DNA from: Coniella vitis
Lineage: Eukaryota; Ascomycota; Sordariomycetes; Diaporthales; Schizoparmaceae
NCBI GenBank assembly: GCA_011317545.1
Contig: WUJK01000009.1
Location: 2,273,106-2,337,105 of the forward strand
Reading direction: 5' to 3'
DNA length: 64,000 bases
The notes under the pieces were generated by a model. That model ran no database searches. It had not been told where the DNA came from and saw only the letters and a list, made by a program, of their open reading frames with translations. Shown here piece by piece: positions 25,869 through 37,297 of the stretch. The number at the start of each line of letters is the position of its first letter. Position 1 is the stretch's first letter. Both the position numbers and the translations under genes were made by a program.

Positions 25869-26333
25869 GCTAATACTTAATTTAACGGGGGATAAGCTGT
25901 ATATAATATATCGAGTATCTATATTAGCGGTATATAGCTTCTAGTATATATATATAGGGAAGTATAGGTTCTCGCGGTATAAGGCTTATTTAAAGGATTT
26001 AACTAATTAGTCCGTTTGTTAAGTTAGTATTGGTTTTGCTTTTACGTATAGACGGCGGCGTATTATACGTAGGCCTTTATACTCCGTTAGGGTGTTAAGT
26101 CTCGCCCTTATTCAAGGGCTAACTTAACGTCGTTAATATAATAGCGCGTAATATAATATCGTAGCTACTACTTATAGGAGCGGTAGCGTATATAGTAATA
26201 TCTTAATTGAATACGTACGTATAGAGGAAACTAACTAGCTACGGCTAGCTCGAATAGCTAGCTATGGATATAGGTTGTGGGCCTGCGCATAGGCTACCAC
26301 TGGACCCATATCACGTGACCGGTGGCCCTCTGC
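25869..26333. other. Boundary region between the transposon and the telomere-like array
   Basis: A moderately RIP-damaged stretch becomes normal sequence at about 26270-26333 (GGCCTGCGCATAGGC, TATCACGTGACCGGTGG). No gene is seen. Confidence 0.35.
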
Positions 26334-26340
26334 TATAAAA
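26334..26340 (+). promoter_or_regulatory. TATA-like box before the tandem array
   Basis: TATAAAA follows a short undamaged GC-richer stretch containing CACGTGACC and directly precedes the array of 55-57 bp units. It could drive transcription of the array. This is inference only. Confidence 0.25.
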
Positions 26341-26760
26341 ACGTATAGAGAGGTTTAGGGTAACTAGAGTACGAGACTTAGAATAAAAAGCAGTAAAGGG
26401 CGTAGAGAGGTTTAGGGTAATTAGAGTACGAGACTTAGAGTAAAAAGGAGTGAAAAGTATAGAGAGGTCTAGGGTAACTAAAGTATAAGACTTAGAGTAT
26501 AAAAGAGTAATATATATAGAGAGGTCTAGGGTACCTAGCGTACGAGACTTAGACTTATATAGAGTAAAATATATAGAGAAGTCTAGGGTAACTAGTATAT
26601 AAGACTTAAATATATATAAAGTATACGGCGTAAAAAGGTTTAAGGTAATTAAAGTACGAGATTTAAACTTATATAAAGTAAGAAGTATAGATAGATCTAG
26701 GGTAATTAAAGTAACGAGAATATAAGACTCAGAGTAATATATATATAAAGGTTTATAATA
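26341..26760 (+). repeat. Tandem array of 55-57 bp units with a TTAGGGT core
   Basis: About seven or eight degenerate copies of a unit reading TAGAGAGGTTTAGGGTAACT, then AGAGTACGAGACTTAGA, then an A-rich spacer. The core contains the telomere-like TTAGGGT. The same unit occurs about 20 times in inverted orientation at 46740-47800. Confidence 0.85.
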
Positions 26761-27089
26761 ATTATAATAAAAGATTTAACGAAAATAAATAATATAATAA
26801 AAAAACTTAAGTTTTTTTTAATTTTTAAAAAAAGAAGTTCCGTATTCGAGGTAACTAGGGGCTATTTACGTAAGCCCTTTAACCCTATTTAATAGTACGA
26901 TTCTATATACTCTGCGGTTATACTTTGTATATATATATATATATTCTGCGGTTACACTTTATATATATATTTTCCTATAACCGTTCTATCGAGCAGGGGC
27001 ATTATACTATTACGCGGCTAACCCTTCTAGTTATACTATAATTTAATACTATATAACCTACTTATGATTATCAGAAAAACTTACTAGCA

Positions 27090-27175
27090 GTTTTCCCGAC
27101 GTTACACTCGAACACGGAACTTCTAGCATCGTAGTCGGCCGTCGAAACGACTCGACTACTTTGCTTTTCGGTGAA
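27090..27175 (-). other. tRNA-like A-box and B-box pair, left module copy
   Basis: On the minus strand TAGTCGAGTCG fits the A-box consensus TRGYNNARNNG, and GTGTTCGAGTG, 43 nt after it, resembles a B-box. This is the spacing found in tRNA genes. The anticodon stem does not pair well, so it is at most a tRNA-derived relic. The block is less mutated than its surroundings. Confidence 0.35.
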
Positions 27176-28074
27176 AACTCTGATTTTTTCCGAACTTATA
27201 TATTTAACTTTACTATAGTGGGAAAGAAAACATATAATAATATAGCTACTATAGTTTTCCGGGACTATTCAAAAGCCCAGACTTTAGCTATTTAAATATA
27301 CTATTTATATCTTTATACCCCTTATATTCGTGAAGATATAGGGCGTTAAAGTCAGTAGGTCTACCCGGGTAAGAGTAGGTTTAAGTGGGGTTGTAATTTC
27401 TTATCGTTCTTATCGGGGCTAAGCGAGTTCTGGGATAACGCCCTTAGTTCAGGGTTAGGGTTGAAGAGGCATAGTACGTTAAATAGCCCTATATCTAAGG
27501 AATCTAGCTATATATTTTATATTATTCTAGGATTAAAACTTATTAAGATAATAATACTATTATATTTCTATAGAAAAAAAAAAAAGAAAAAAAAAAGGCT
27601 ATACTTTATATATTATATTTATTTACTATCTAGAGTATATATAGAGAGGTATATATTTAGTATCTATTTATATTCTATTATAATCTTTCAATTTCTTTCT
27701 TATATTAACTTCTCTTTTTAAAAAGAATATTAGTATTATTTAGTATTATCGAGTATTTATAGTAATAAAAGAGGGTAAGGGCTTAAATTTAAACTTTATA
27801 AATATTCTTTAGTTTATTATAATAATACCTTTATTAAAAGAGGATTATAAAAGAATAAAAATATATTTAAATTTCGATAATTCGTTCCTCTTCTATATAT
27901 ATTTTAAACTCGTAGTAAATAAAACTTATATATAATAATAATATATATAGATATATATATATAGATAAGATTTATAATAGTAAAGGGAATAACTATTCTT
28001 TACTAGTAAATAGATATATATCCCCCCTTCTTCTTCTTTTTCTTTTTTATTTCTTTTCTCTATAATATATAATC

Positions 28075-28620
28075 TCTTTTTCCTTCTAGCGCCTTTATCT
28101 TTCGGATTCCCGGGGTAGTATAATAGAAGAAAGTACGTTATTTTCAACGGAGAAGAAAAAAGGATTTTAGGTAGGTGGGGCTGAAAGGTAGGTCCTCTAA
28201 GGGGGGTATATTTCTATTAGTATTCTCGAGGTTTTGGATATCTAGGACCTTATATACCGGGGTCCGAAAAAAGTGGATACCTTTATAGGGACTTTGTAAA
28301 TAGAATTAGATCTGATTCTATTTAAGAATTATTATTAGGTTATAATACTATAATACGAAATCTTCTTTTACTTCTAGCGCCTTTATCTTTCCGATTCCCG
28401 GGGTAATCTACTAGAAGAAAATACGTTATTTTATACGGAGAAGAAAAAAGGGTTTTAGGTCGGTAGGTCCGAAAAGTAGGTCCTCTAAGGGGGGTAAATT
28501 CTATTAAAGTTCTCGACGAATTAAAACTTCAGCACCTTATTTACCGGGGTATAAGAGAAGTAGGTACTTTTATAGGGACTTCATAAATAGAACCACCGGT
28601 GATTCTATTTACTAATTACT
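28075..28620 (+). repeat. Direct duplication of an approximately 300-bp segment
   Basis: The segment starting near 28083 (TTCTAGCGCCTTTATCTTTC) recurs near 28377, including TTCCCGGGGTA, GGTCCTCTAAGGGGGGTA and TTTATAGGGACTT. The inverted module at 45075-45330 carries only one copy. Confidence 0.75.
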
Positions 28621-28750
28621 ACTAGGCGCTTTTATAGTATTATAACTTATATTTGGTCCTATTATAGCCTATATTTGGTTTCGAGTCCCTATTCGCCCGT
28701 TCTCCTTAATAGAAAAAGATATAGCATCTCGAAATGCCGATTAATATGCA

Positions 28751-29805
28751 CCTAAGAACTTATTTCCTATATACTTGGACGATGTCCTCAATAATCGATA
28801 CCAAGTGTTCCGAAAATTGGGTACTGGATTTAAATATACTGTTTAGCTAGTAAGAGATAAAGAGTAAGCCGAGTTGTAGCTTAACCCACCTTGGTAATAA
28901 TCGCTGATATTCGTATAAGTAGAGCATTAATACGATACTTTGTAGCTGTTAAAGTCTTTAGCTCGAATGTATGTAATACAGAATTCGCCGTTGATAAAGC
29001 TCTGGACTCTTTCCAGGATCGTACGACGGGAAGCGTTTCGTGGAGCAGGCTATCGATTTATTTCTTATATACGAACCCTACGGCCGTTACGCCTATAGAG
29101 TGCTGGACCCCGTTAGACGCTCCTTATATTCCATTATCCGAGAAATATTCGAGACATACTGTCTCGTGAACGAGCTAAAACCATGGTTGGGATCTATAGT
29201 TGAGGGCGACGGCTGGTCGATAAAGTCCGCTAAGAAAATCTGCTAGCAGATACTGCAAAGCCTTTACTACCTACTTAGACGTCCTGTAGCGTATCGAGAC
29301 GTTCAACTGGAAAATTATTGCGCAGCTCTTCGGTATAATATTGATTCCCTTAGTGAGAACGAAATCCAAGCGTCGATCTAGCATGCCGACGAGGAAGAAT
29401 AAACTGCACTATAGAACACCCAAACAGCTAGTCTATCGTCTGATTTAGAGTCTGATACTTACTCGATGGATTCTACGCAGTTAGAACGGCAAAGTCATAT
29501 CGAAGAAATCAAATAACAAGCGAAACAGGTTAAATATATTGTTAATCAGCAGTAGAAGGTTTTTATGCTTAATCCCGGCAATGAACTGGCTGCACCGCAT
29601 TCTGCTGAGTGGAACACTGCGAACTCCTTGAATACTCGAAATCAATGCCACATCGAACTCATACGAAAAAAAGATGGAAGCCCTTTAGACGAAAAGCCAC
29701 GGAGGCACAAGGACATCCACTATACTGTCAATACTACAAGGTCCCCATTTCCATTCTCTTACAAGTACTACGGACCATGTCCATCAATTTATTCTTCGGA
29801 TGTAG
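28751..29805 (+). pseudogene. RIP-broken SRPK-like protein kinase pseudogene
   Basis: The frame from 28751 reads PIYLDDVLNNRYQVFRKLGT, then TV, a stop and LVRDKE, which resembles the start of fungal SR-protein-kinase-like domains with their glycine loop. An Ala-Val-Lys segment (FVAVKVFSSNV) follows near 28935. After a frame change near 29040 the C-lobe reads ILQSLYYLL, then RPVAYRDVQLENY near 29280-29310, where the catalytic-loop His of HRD is Tyr (CAT changed to TAT). Several TAG/TAA stops and at least one frameshift break it. The part after about 29330 is Glu/Ser-rich and less certain. It cannot give an active kinase. Confidence 0.6.
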
Positions 29806-31201
29806 AATGATTGACTGACGTAGTGTTCTGCACATGTACTCCCGATTGTGGCACTTGTTCTCCGTCTTTTCCAGTCTCTCGTGTTGCAGTAACTTCTCTT
29901 TTATACGCTTCGAGATCGGTTCGGAAGGTATGTTCTCTTGATGGGGGATGTCCAGCCGAAGACTCACTCGGACGCGTGCTGCTCCCCTTACCAGTCGGTC
30001 CCAGAGCACCAGAGTTGTAGTCGACGCTGCGGGCGCCCCGGCTGCCATTACTACGCAACGAGCCAAGTGAAATCACACTGCGAATGCTTCGAATGATCCT
30101 CTGGGGGGTAATAGCGACGGAAAACATGGAGAGCGTTGGAAGGTTCACTGCAATGAGTGATATGCCTGTTTCTAGTTGGGCCATGAAGAACGCTTTTGTT
30201 AGGGCAACTAGCAGGTCAAATAGGTTAGTATTATGCGATCATGAGTAAGTCAAGGAAAAGAGACCGTATACCTTCTTCGTCGTTGGTAAGGAAGTAGGAC
30301 ATGCCCTCATCCTCAATCTCGATATACTGGACCATACGGGCAATCGAGCAACCCACGCCAACGATTGCTAAAAGAAAGATGCCGATAATAGCAAGCTTTC
30401 TTGATACTACAGTATGTAGTTGCAAGATGCGTGGAATGGGAAGGATAAGGATCCAAACATCGAGGAGAAAGTCCGAGATTGCCAAGCCTTCAAGAAAGGG
30501 GAAGGAGATTGTGCAATATTCCGTATAATCGCTTCCCCAGAGAGCCGAGAAATGGATGCCGCATTGAAAGCCGGTTAGAAACTCGAATACAACGTACCAG
30601 AGAGTGACAATAACAATTGTCACAATCGTGGCAATATTGAACCAGGTGCGCGTGCCATCAACACAGAAAATGCGGCGGTAGAAGAAGACAGCGCTCAATT
30701 TCGTGCATGCTAAAGACGTAGCCTCGAGAATGTCCAATGCTATTTGAACCTGCGATAGGTTAGTAGAATGTAATGTAGTAGGGCTAGGGTTATAGAAGAC
30801 CTTGCCTTAGCTGATATTTCGCTGAGGTTCAACTTGGATACTGCTGCTGCTGCTTCAAAGTCAGGCTCACTATAGCCAAACACCTTGTAATGAACCACTA
30901 GATACAGTCAGCAACATGCGGCTGGTATAACAAGCTGTAGTATGGGTTACTTGCAAATAAAGACACAAATCGCAGCCCCGTAAAATGAAACCTGTAATAT
31001 AGCGCGGTCAGTAGCGTTCCAGCACTTTGGGAGAACTTCGAAGTGAATTCTTACCAGACTAATTACTGCCAAGAAATCATCTGTCAAAAGTGGCACAGCC
31101 TGCTTTTTACGGGCGCAAAAACGCAGCCCAACTGCGATAGTTGTTAAGCCTAATAGGCTACCGTTGAGGGCTAAAGTTCCGTCTCGTGATGAGCTCGACA
31201 T
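29789..31201 (-). CDS. Fungal rhodopsin-domain (SAT4-like) integral membrane protein, multi-exon
   Basis: The ATG at 31201 opens an exon to 31055 (MSSSSRDGTLALNGSLLG, TM1). Introns with GTAAG donors and CTGAC/CTAAC branch sites separate a short exon (30991-30951), an exon near 30880-30800, the main exon 30749-30272 (CTKLSAVFFYRRIF, then four further hydrophobic helices) and the last exon 30207-29789 (FFMAQLETGISLIAVNLPTL and a Ser/Gly-rich cytoplasmic tail). The 60-70 nt introns are typical of Pezizomycotina. The helices and the FFYRRIF, QLETGISLIAVNLP and Arg-rich end of TM7 match the Fung_rhodopsin family of seven-helix proteins of unknown ligand. My splice phases for exons 2-3 do not join cleanly, so that part may be mis-modelled or slightly broken. 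Base composition is normal, unlike the repeats around it. Confidence 0.75.
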
Positions 31202-32940
31202 GGCGATTGATATGATGATTCAAGGGAAATTGGACACCGGCCCCCGCGTGGAGGCAGACCGAACAAGGCGAGTTGGCCAGCAGGCATACACAAGGACTTT
31301 ATATAAGACAGGTCTAGGAAATGATCCCCTCGAGTCCCAGTGAAGGACCAGCACCGAAGCCAGCGCTGCTCGATAAGGTCAGCTGTTGATAATACGTCCA
31401 ATCTAAAATTCGTAGGAACCAAACTAACCAGACGTAGCTGGGTACCTCGCCTGATACCTACCTACACACCACTTCCTGAAGGCCTATCAAATCACTAGAG
31501 GCCCCTAGATACCAATTTTCAACACCAGGTGACGGTGATTGGATCCCCCGGACTAATAAACTTTTGGGTGTCACCGGTTGGACCTTGGTGGCGCTACAGA
31601 CTAACCAGTGAGCATTGCTGCAGAACAGCTGGTACGACATTACAAAATGCAAGATGCTACATTCGTACAGCTGCATCATCAAACATTGAATCCATACTCC
31701 GTAGTCTTGCAGAGTACAAGGCCTATCTCACTATCCAGTACGACAAGATGGTGACCTGGTCGGGGCAAGTGTCGAAATTAGGCTGTGTTCCGGCGAATAT
31801 GCATGACTGCAGCCGGTGAGTGAAACTGATTATAAGGCACAGGCCGCCTGCATTTACAAGGGCGCATTACGAAGCCCTAGACCGGTCAGATCCCACCTCG
31901 GCCCACTTTACAAGAGTGTGCCAATCCCGTTGCACGCTGGTATAGGCTCTATATTGCGAAGGTGATACCATGGTTAGTCTACATTCAGACACTTGTGTAG
32001 CTTGTCCATAGACTTTCTTCAAGAGACTTAGCACTTAAAAGTAAGCTGGTGGTATCTGGAACAATTTTGGATTTCTTTCTAGGCTGTTGTAAGCTTGCGC
32101 TCCAAGTACCCGACGGGGCTGCCAAACGCTTTCTGTTGGGGTTTCGAGGCAAAAGGAAGAAGTCCAACAACTTTGCGTGGGTTGCGTGGTGATGTACGAG
32201 TACCTATTGATGTCTGCTAATGCATGAGTCCGATAGTATCTCTTACCTTCCCATTAAAGCTTAGTGTTTACTGGCCAGCTGGTTACTAGCCGGGATCGGG
32301 CCGTTGTCGGTGGGAAATAACGCGGCCGTTATTATCGGGGTTTTATCCTGCGCGATACTTGAAGAATTCATACACTTCCACATTCTTTTATAACATGCAT
32401 GTGAATATATTAAACAGTCCTACCTCATTATAACACTCTTTGTCCTAGAGGGGGCATTTATCTCAGCACCTTCTTAGAAATTTGCAAAATTCCTGCCCTT
32501 GTTTAGTGTAAATAGTAGTTTCGAGTAATATCGTCCATACCACAACTTACTATAACTCCAGCGTCCTGCTGAGGTTCTGTTTTATCTGTTGCTATTTAAA
32601 TCCATGCGATGTTCGCGCAATCCAGCCCCCAAGGTCCGCACAATTTATCTAATCTCGGTTATGCATTGGCTTTTGGGGGTTTGAGCTGCCCCTGTGAGTA
32701 TGCGGCCTTTTGCAAGATTTGAGCAGATAGAGACTTTACGGTAATAGAGCGGCAAAGCGGCAAGTACCATAGTATAATTGAAGGGAACTTTTGTTAAGCC
32801 TGGCCTTCACAAGAGCGACCGCATGTTGCATTTCGTACCCACTCGTCGCAAAAGAACCGACCCGTAGGCCCCCCACCCACCTTGCGTCAACCTACGGAGG
32901 TTGGGAGTCCTTGGTCCTTAGTAGGCTCCAAAAACGGTAC
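31202..32940. other. Intergenic region, normal composition
   Basis: CpA/TpG are present, so this is not RIP-damaged. The open frames (for example 31529-31819 + and 31985-32170 -) are short, lack domains and overlap one another. No gene is supported. It contains the promoter of the minus-strand membrane-protein gene at its left edge. Confidence 0.4.
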
Positions 32941-34586
32941 GAAGTAGAATAGTACGAGCTTTTAAAATAATCAAGTTTATATACATTCACACCACAACGA
33001 GTAAGTTAATATTAAATTAAAAACACTAGGTATAAAATTACTTTAATCTTATACTATATTCTGAAATGTATATAACTTTTTTCTCAAACGGCGTATTTAT
33101 TTCCAAATACGAATATTATATAATCTATATAAATTATAAAATTCTCGACTATAGATCGTATATAAGCGACAGACGATATCGACTAGCGGTAGGAGATACT
33201 ACCTAAGTGGGCTAGCTTAGATTATAAGGCGCAGCTTATTTATATAGAAGATAAAGGGGAGGTGTGCCTCCGAAGTAAGGAAGTTTAAAAGTAGAAGAAT
33301 ATAAACCTAATAATAATTTAAGTAATAGCGAATCACTTTATTAAAAGCTTAAGCGAGATTAATACTCTAGTATAGCTAGAGCGCTATACTAATATACTAA
33401 TAAAGTAGATATATAAAATAGCTAATAAGATAATAAAACAGAGAGTAATTCTTTATAAATTCCGGAACTCCTAATAGATAAGGGAGGTAGTATAAATGAT
33501 AATAATAGTAAAATATAGCTTTCTCGTAATATTAAATATATATATTATAAGAGAAGTAAATAAGAGGGTAGTAATATAAAAGAAGCTAATTATAAATATA
33601 TAAAGTATAAACTAATATTATATAATAATAAAGGCTTTATAAAGTATAAACAAGTTATAAACCCTTAAGAAATAGGCTAGAATAAAAAGCTATTTGCTAA
33701 AGCCGAACCTATAATTACCTCCCTTTAAGGATTCGGATAGAATATTTTATATTATATATAAAGGAAAAAGTAATATTTAAATAGTAAAGTCCTTTCTAAA
33801 TCCGGAAATAAATCTCTTAAATATCGGGAAAAGCTCCTATATAATATACTTTAAAATATATAAGAATATAAATATTATAAAGGAATATAAATCCTATTAA
33901 ATATTAAATTATAGAAAATAGCTAAACTGAATAAAATTTCGATTAGATTCCTAAAGATATATAAGCCGATATTAGCTTAAGTATTAATAAATATTATAAA
34001 TATAAGCTTTAAGCTAACCTAATTCTTATAAAGGTTTTGTAAAATAAGAGTATTAATCTTTGGAAAACTAAAGAAGATAGGAAATAAATAATAAAAGGCT
34101 AGTATATACCGATCGATTATATTATTAAGCTATATCGGGAAATATATAAAGAAAGTAATAGAAAGCGGTATTATAGATATAGCGGAAGAGTATTATCTAT
34201 TACCTAAGGGGTAAATAGGTAATCATATTATATATTTAGTAGATTTTATAATGCAAATTATTATTGAAGTAATATTTATAATATTAAATTATAAGCTAAT
34301 TATAATATCTTTTTAATTAAAGATTATAAGGCCTTTTATTAATATAATATATAAAAGAATAATTAGAGAATTAAAAAGATAGGGATTCTTTATATAAGAA
34401 GTATATTAAGTTAAAAGCTATTTATCGGATAGGAAAATAATATTTTATTTTAGTAGAATAATATCTTCGTTATAAAAAATATATATAAAAATATTATAAA
34501 GATTATTATTATCCTTTATCCTTTTAATATTATATATCTTATCTTTATATAAGGAGTATAAAGTAATTAAAATATTAATAATAGGG
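32941..34586. repeat. RIP-damaged AT-rich repeat, unidentified
   Basis: CpA/TpG are depleted. About 33170-33480 on the + strand reads as broken charged coding-like sequence, possibly a gag-like or transposase remnant, with no diagnostic motif. The rest is A/T-rich with no frame. Confidence 0.45.
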
Positions 34587-35531
34587 TATAATGATCCTTG
34601 CCTAAGTCCCTGACTCTGGAAGTACCTATAAGTTATATATTAGCAGGTAGGGAAATATTACCTTTAAGTCTTCGTACGTTATCGAGTAATATTAAGTATT
34701 ATAAGTAATTAAGAGGGATTACCCTATTATATAAAATAATACTTAGATTTATAATTAAAGATTATAAGGAAAACTATCTAATAGCTAGGAAATCTATCCT
34801 CCTTATATCCTTCCGTTATTCTATTAGATTACTTCTAAGCCTATAATCTAATTACCGTAATTACTATAACTATTATAATCCGATTATTTTAATTACCGTA
34901 ATCTTAGTAATTAACCCTAACCCTAATTATATTATCTTATATAACTTTATTATATAAAAGATTCCTATTAATCCGTTAAGGTTCCGATTTACTAGTATAT
35001 AATTACGCTAGCCTATTTGTAATAATAAGCGTTGGAAGGTACCGCTACACCATATAGACCTTGCAAAAGATCAACCAATAATCAGAATCTTCATCTAATT
35101 ATTCCTTCCAACCGTATATATAGTGCTACGAGGGACTAGGTTATAACACTATCTCCCTTCTAAGTAAGTTCGTCCCGAACTTAGAAGTATACGGTTAACC
35201 CCCAGGCCTATATAACGTACTAAGGTGATAAGGCTTAGTCAGAGTTGCAGTCGCGGTCTATGAGCACCCAATTATTCCCGAGCTTCCCGGAAGCCCGAAA
35301 ATGAATTGACTAAGTCAGGGATCGAACCTACGACCTTAGCTGCACCCGGAGATTCTGATTATAATGTAATGATAAGCGTTGGAAGGTACCGCTACACCAC
35401 ATAGACCTTGCAAAAGATCAACTAATAATCAGAATCTCCATCTGATTATTCCTTCCAACCGTATATATAGTGCTACGAGGGACCAGGTTATAATACTATT
35501 CCTATAACCTATATAACCGTAGGTTATAATA
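34587..35531 (-). repeat. Chromovirus LTR interrupted by a miniature LTR element
   Basis: It begins TATAATGATCCTTGCC and ends GGTTATAATA at 35531, followed by TTATCTCCCTTCT (reversed polypurine tract) and about 100 bp of element interior to roughly 35636. Removing the insertion and its duplicated CTATT leaves 462 bp, the usual LTR length. Its middle cassette (ATTACCGTAATTACT) differs from the other two cassettes. ACCCTAACCCTAA is present near 34913. Confidence 0.8.
35018..35495 (-). mobile_element. Miniature LTR retrotransposon (TRIM-like), 478 bp, non-coding
   Basis: Two 131-bp direct repeats (35018-35148 and 35365-35495) with TGTAAT and TTATAACA ends (the right copy ends in TA) flank 216 bp without an ORF. 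The 5-bp target duplication CTATT is present at 35013-35017 and 35496-35500. A reversed polypurine tract (CTCCCTTCT) directly after the left LTR sets the orientation as minus. The interior next to the upstream LTR reads ATAATCAGAATCTCC on the minus strand, then a B-box-like GGTTCGATCC. It inserted into the chromovirus LTR around it and is only slightly RIP-mutated. Confidence 0.85.
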
Positions 35532-35639
35532 TTATCTCCCTTCTATCGGGTTTTATCCCTAAAGACCTATAATATTTCTATAAGTAATCCTACCTAATAT
35601 TCTTACTTCGGATTATACCTTCCTAATTCGTTATATCGT

Positions 35640-36235
35640 CGAATTCTTCTAATAACCGTTCTCGCTTAGCCGATACTATCGACCGCTTAGGTTATCTCGT
35701 AATACCTTATTCTTTTTATTCTTAACGTAGCCTTAAGTATTAGATAATAAAGAGTTCGAAGCGTTATTCTAATTATATTCGATACGGTTATTCTTATAAT
35801 AGTTCCGGGGTTCCGCTATCTTCTTATAGGTTTCCGATTATAGTTCCTTTTCTATATTTTTCTTTACTAACTTCTAGAATAGTAATATATATTACCGCCG
35901 AGATAGATTATCTAGAGGGTAAGGAGGTAGAGGACGAGGAAGCTTTTCTTAGGCTTTAGTAGAAGCTAACTAAAGTAACTAATCGTTTAATAAGGTTATA
36001 CTAATAAAAGCGTTTGCTTTATAAGTATAATAAGAAGATAATAGCTACGGGTTTTAAATCCCTAGATAAGTTAGATAAAAAGGAGCGGGCTAAGTAATTA
36101 GAGCAAGAGGAGGCTGCTTATAAGGAGGAAGAGGTTTATTAGGCTACGGAAGATATTATAGAACGAAAGGAGCGTTAGCTTATTTAAATTATTTAGATTA
36201 TTATCGCTCTAACTATCTTAGTTATTAAGGTGATC
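35640..36235 (+). pseudogene. RIP-damaged coiled-coil C-terminus, possibly of a DNA transposase
   Basis: From about 35915 one + frame gives Glu/Lys-rich helical sequence broken by TAG/TAA at probable Trp or Gln codons (KRLLYKYNKKIIATGFKSLD, then LDKKERAK). It resembles charged C-terminal tails common in fungal pogo/Tc1-type transposases. No catalytic DDE region is visible, so identity is uncertain. Confidence 0.35.
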
Positions 36236-36368
36236 TAACCCTAACCCTGGGTTATACTATCCGTATAACCCTTATATAAGAGATCCTATGGGTCCGTTAT
36301 AGTTCCGATATCTATACTATATTATATTAGCCTACTCCTGTGACCTGCATGACCGTGGGTTATAATAT
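36236..36368 (-). repeat. Truncated LTR of the chromovirus family
   Basis: CTAACCCTAACCCTGGG leads into the conserved LTR end segment (AAGAGATCCTATGGGTCCG, CCTGTGACCTGCATGACCG, GGGTTATAATA). The CCTGTGACCTGCATGACC part is unmutated by RIP. Confidence 0.75.
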
Positions 36369-37167
36369 CCCGCTATTATTATATATATATTATAAAATAT
36401 TAGTAACTTACCTTAGGATTATAAGTATTATAATAAAATAATTTTAAAAAACGGGAGATAATAGCGTTTTCGCTAATAAAACGTATTATAGCTAAGGAAA
36501 CGCTAGCCGTGGGGCTTAAACAAGGTAAAAGGGGAAGATAAGGAGTAATATATACTTAATTAGCTTAGTTAATAGAAGCTAACGTTTAAGCGGAGAGAAT
36601 AGGAAGTAAATGCTATATAAATATAGTAATAAATAAGTATAATTATAAGTTTTCCTCCGGTATTCGGTTTCCTATTAGATAAAAAAGGAAGAGTTTCCGG
36701 ATATTAGACAGTTCAGGTAAAACGGAGTATAATATTATAATAATAATAATAATAAATTATAGAATTAAAATAAAATATTATATTAAAACTCTAAATACCT
36801 AGTAAATATAGTTTCCGAGAATGAAATAAGTAATATATTTAGGAAAAAGAAAATATAGATATATAATTTATATTATAAATTCTTTTTAAATATTTATAAA
36901 CATATTAGTTTAATAGATATTTATATAAAGATTAATTATTTCAATATATATCAATAGTAAACTAGGCTATATTATATACTAATTTACTATAAAGGTATTA
37001 ATATTATAATATTAAGAATATTATATATATTATATAATATATTATAAACGTATAATACTACTAAAAAGTAGATATATATTTAATTAGCTTTATTATAAAA
37101 TATCCTAAGATAGTAAACAAATTATTTAAAACTTAGCTAATATTAATATTAACTATTATAATAAAAG
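36369..37167. other. AT-rich RIP-damaged sequence
   Basis: Long A/T runs, TA-rich, with no frame and no match to the other repeats that I can see. Confidence 0.4.
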
Positions 37168-37297
37168 TGTTATGACCTGGTCCCTCGTAGCACTATATAT
37201 ACGGTTGGAAGGAATAATCAGATGGAGATTCTGATTATTGGTTGATCTTTTGCAGGTCTATGTGGTGTAGCGGTACCTTCCAACGCTTATCATTACA
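37168..37297 (+). repeat. Solo LTR of the miniature element, 130 bp, undamaged
   Basis: It runs from TGTTATGACCTGG to CTTATCATTACA and is flanked on both sides by the 5-bp target duplication AAAAG (37163-37167 and 37298-37302). It matches the LTRs of 35018-35495 in the opposite orientation. All TG and CA sites are kept although the surroundings are RIP-damaged, which implies insertion after RIP or escape from it. The sequence can fold: GTTGGAAGG pairs with CCTTCCAAC, and AATAATCAGA with TCTGATTATT. Confidence 0.88.

Larger units (their letters stand above)
26761..28640 (+). repeat. Subtelomere-like module, left copy (inverted partner at 45075-46740)
   Basis: After the array the order is: a poly-A/T AACTTAAGTTTTTT stretch; a segment with AGAAGTTCCGTATTCGAG; (TA)n; a 27.1 kb segment with tRNA-like boxes; AGGGTTAGGGTT near 27450; an AT-rich stretch; and a segment from about 28075 with CTAGCGCCTTTATCTTTC. 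The same blocks occur in reverse order and on the other strand at 45075-46740. Internal ORFs here are low-complexity and not genes. Confidence 0.8.

Noticed and set aside
27461..28147. ORFs on both strands rich in Lys, Tyr and Ile
   Set aside because: They arise from A/T-rich low-complexity DNA and differ between the two module copies; no coding bias.
29811..30020. Plus-strand ORFs overlapping the membrane-protein gene
   Set aside because: They are shadows of the last exon of the minus-strand rhodopsin-domain gene.
31529..32170. ORFs of 96 codons (+) and 61 codons (-)
   Set aside because: No domain, no intron signals leading into them, and no neighbour context; kept only as intergenic sequence.
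32860..32940. Possible structured RNA gene in a GC-richer stretch
   Set aside because: No match to tRNA boxes or 5S rRNA features that I know, and no clear fold.
35190..35364. A complete tRNA gene inside the miniature LTR element
   Set aside because: Only the B-box and parts of the arms fit. The A-box-like site is in the LTR, about 71 nt away, and the anticodon stem cannot be closed without assuming an intron.
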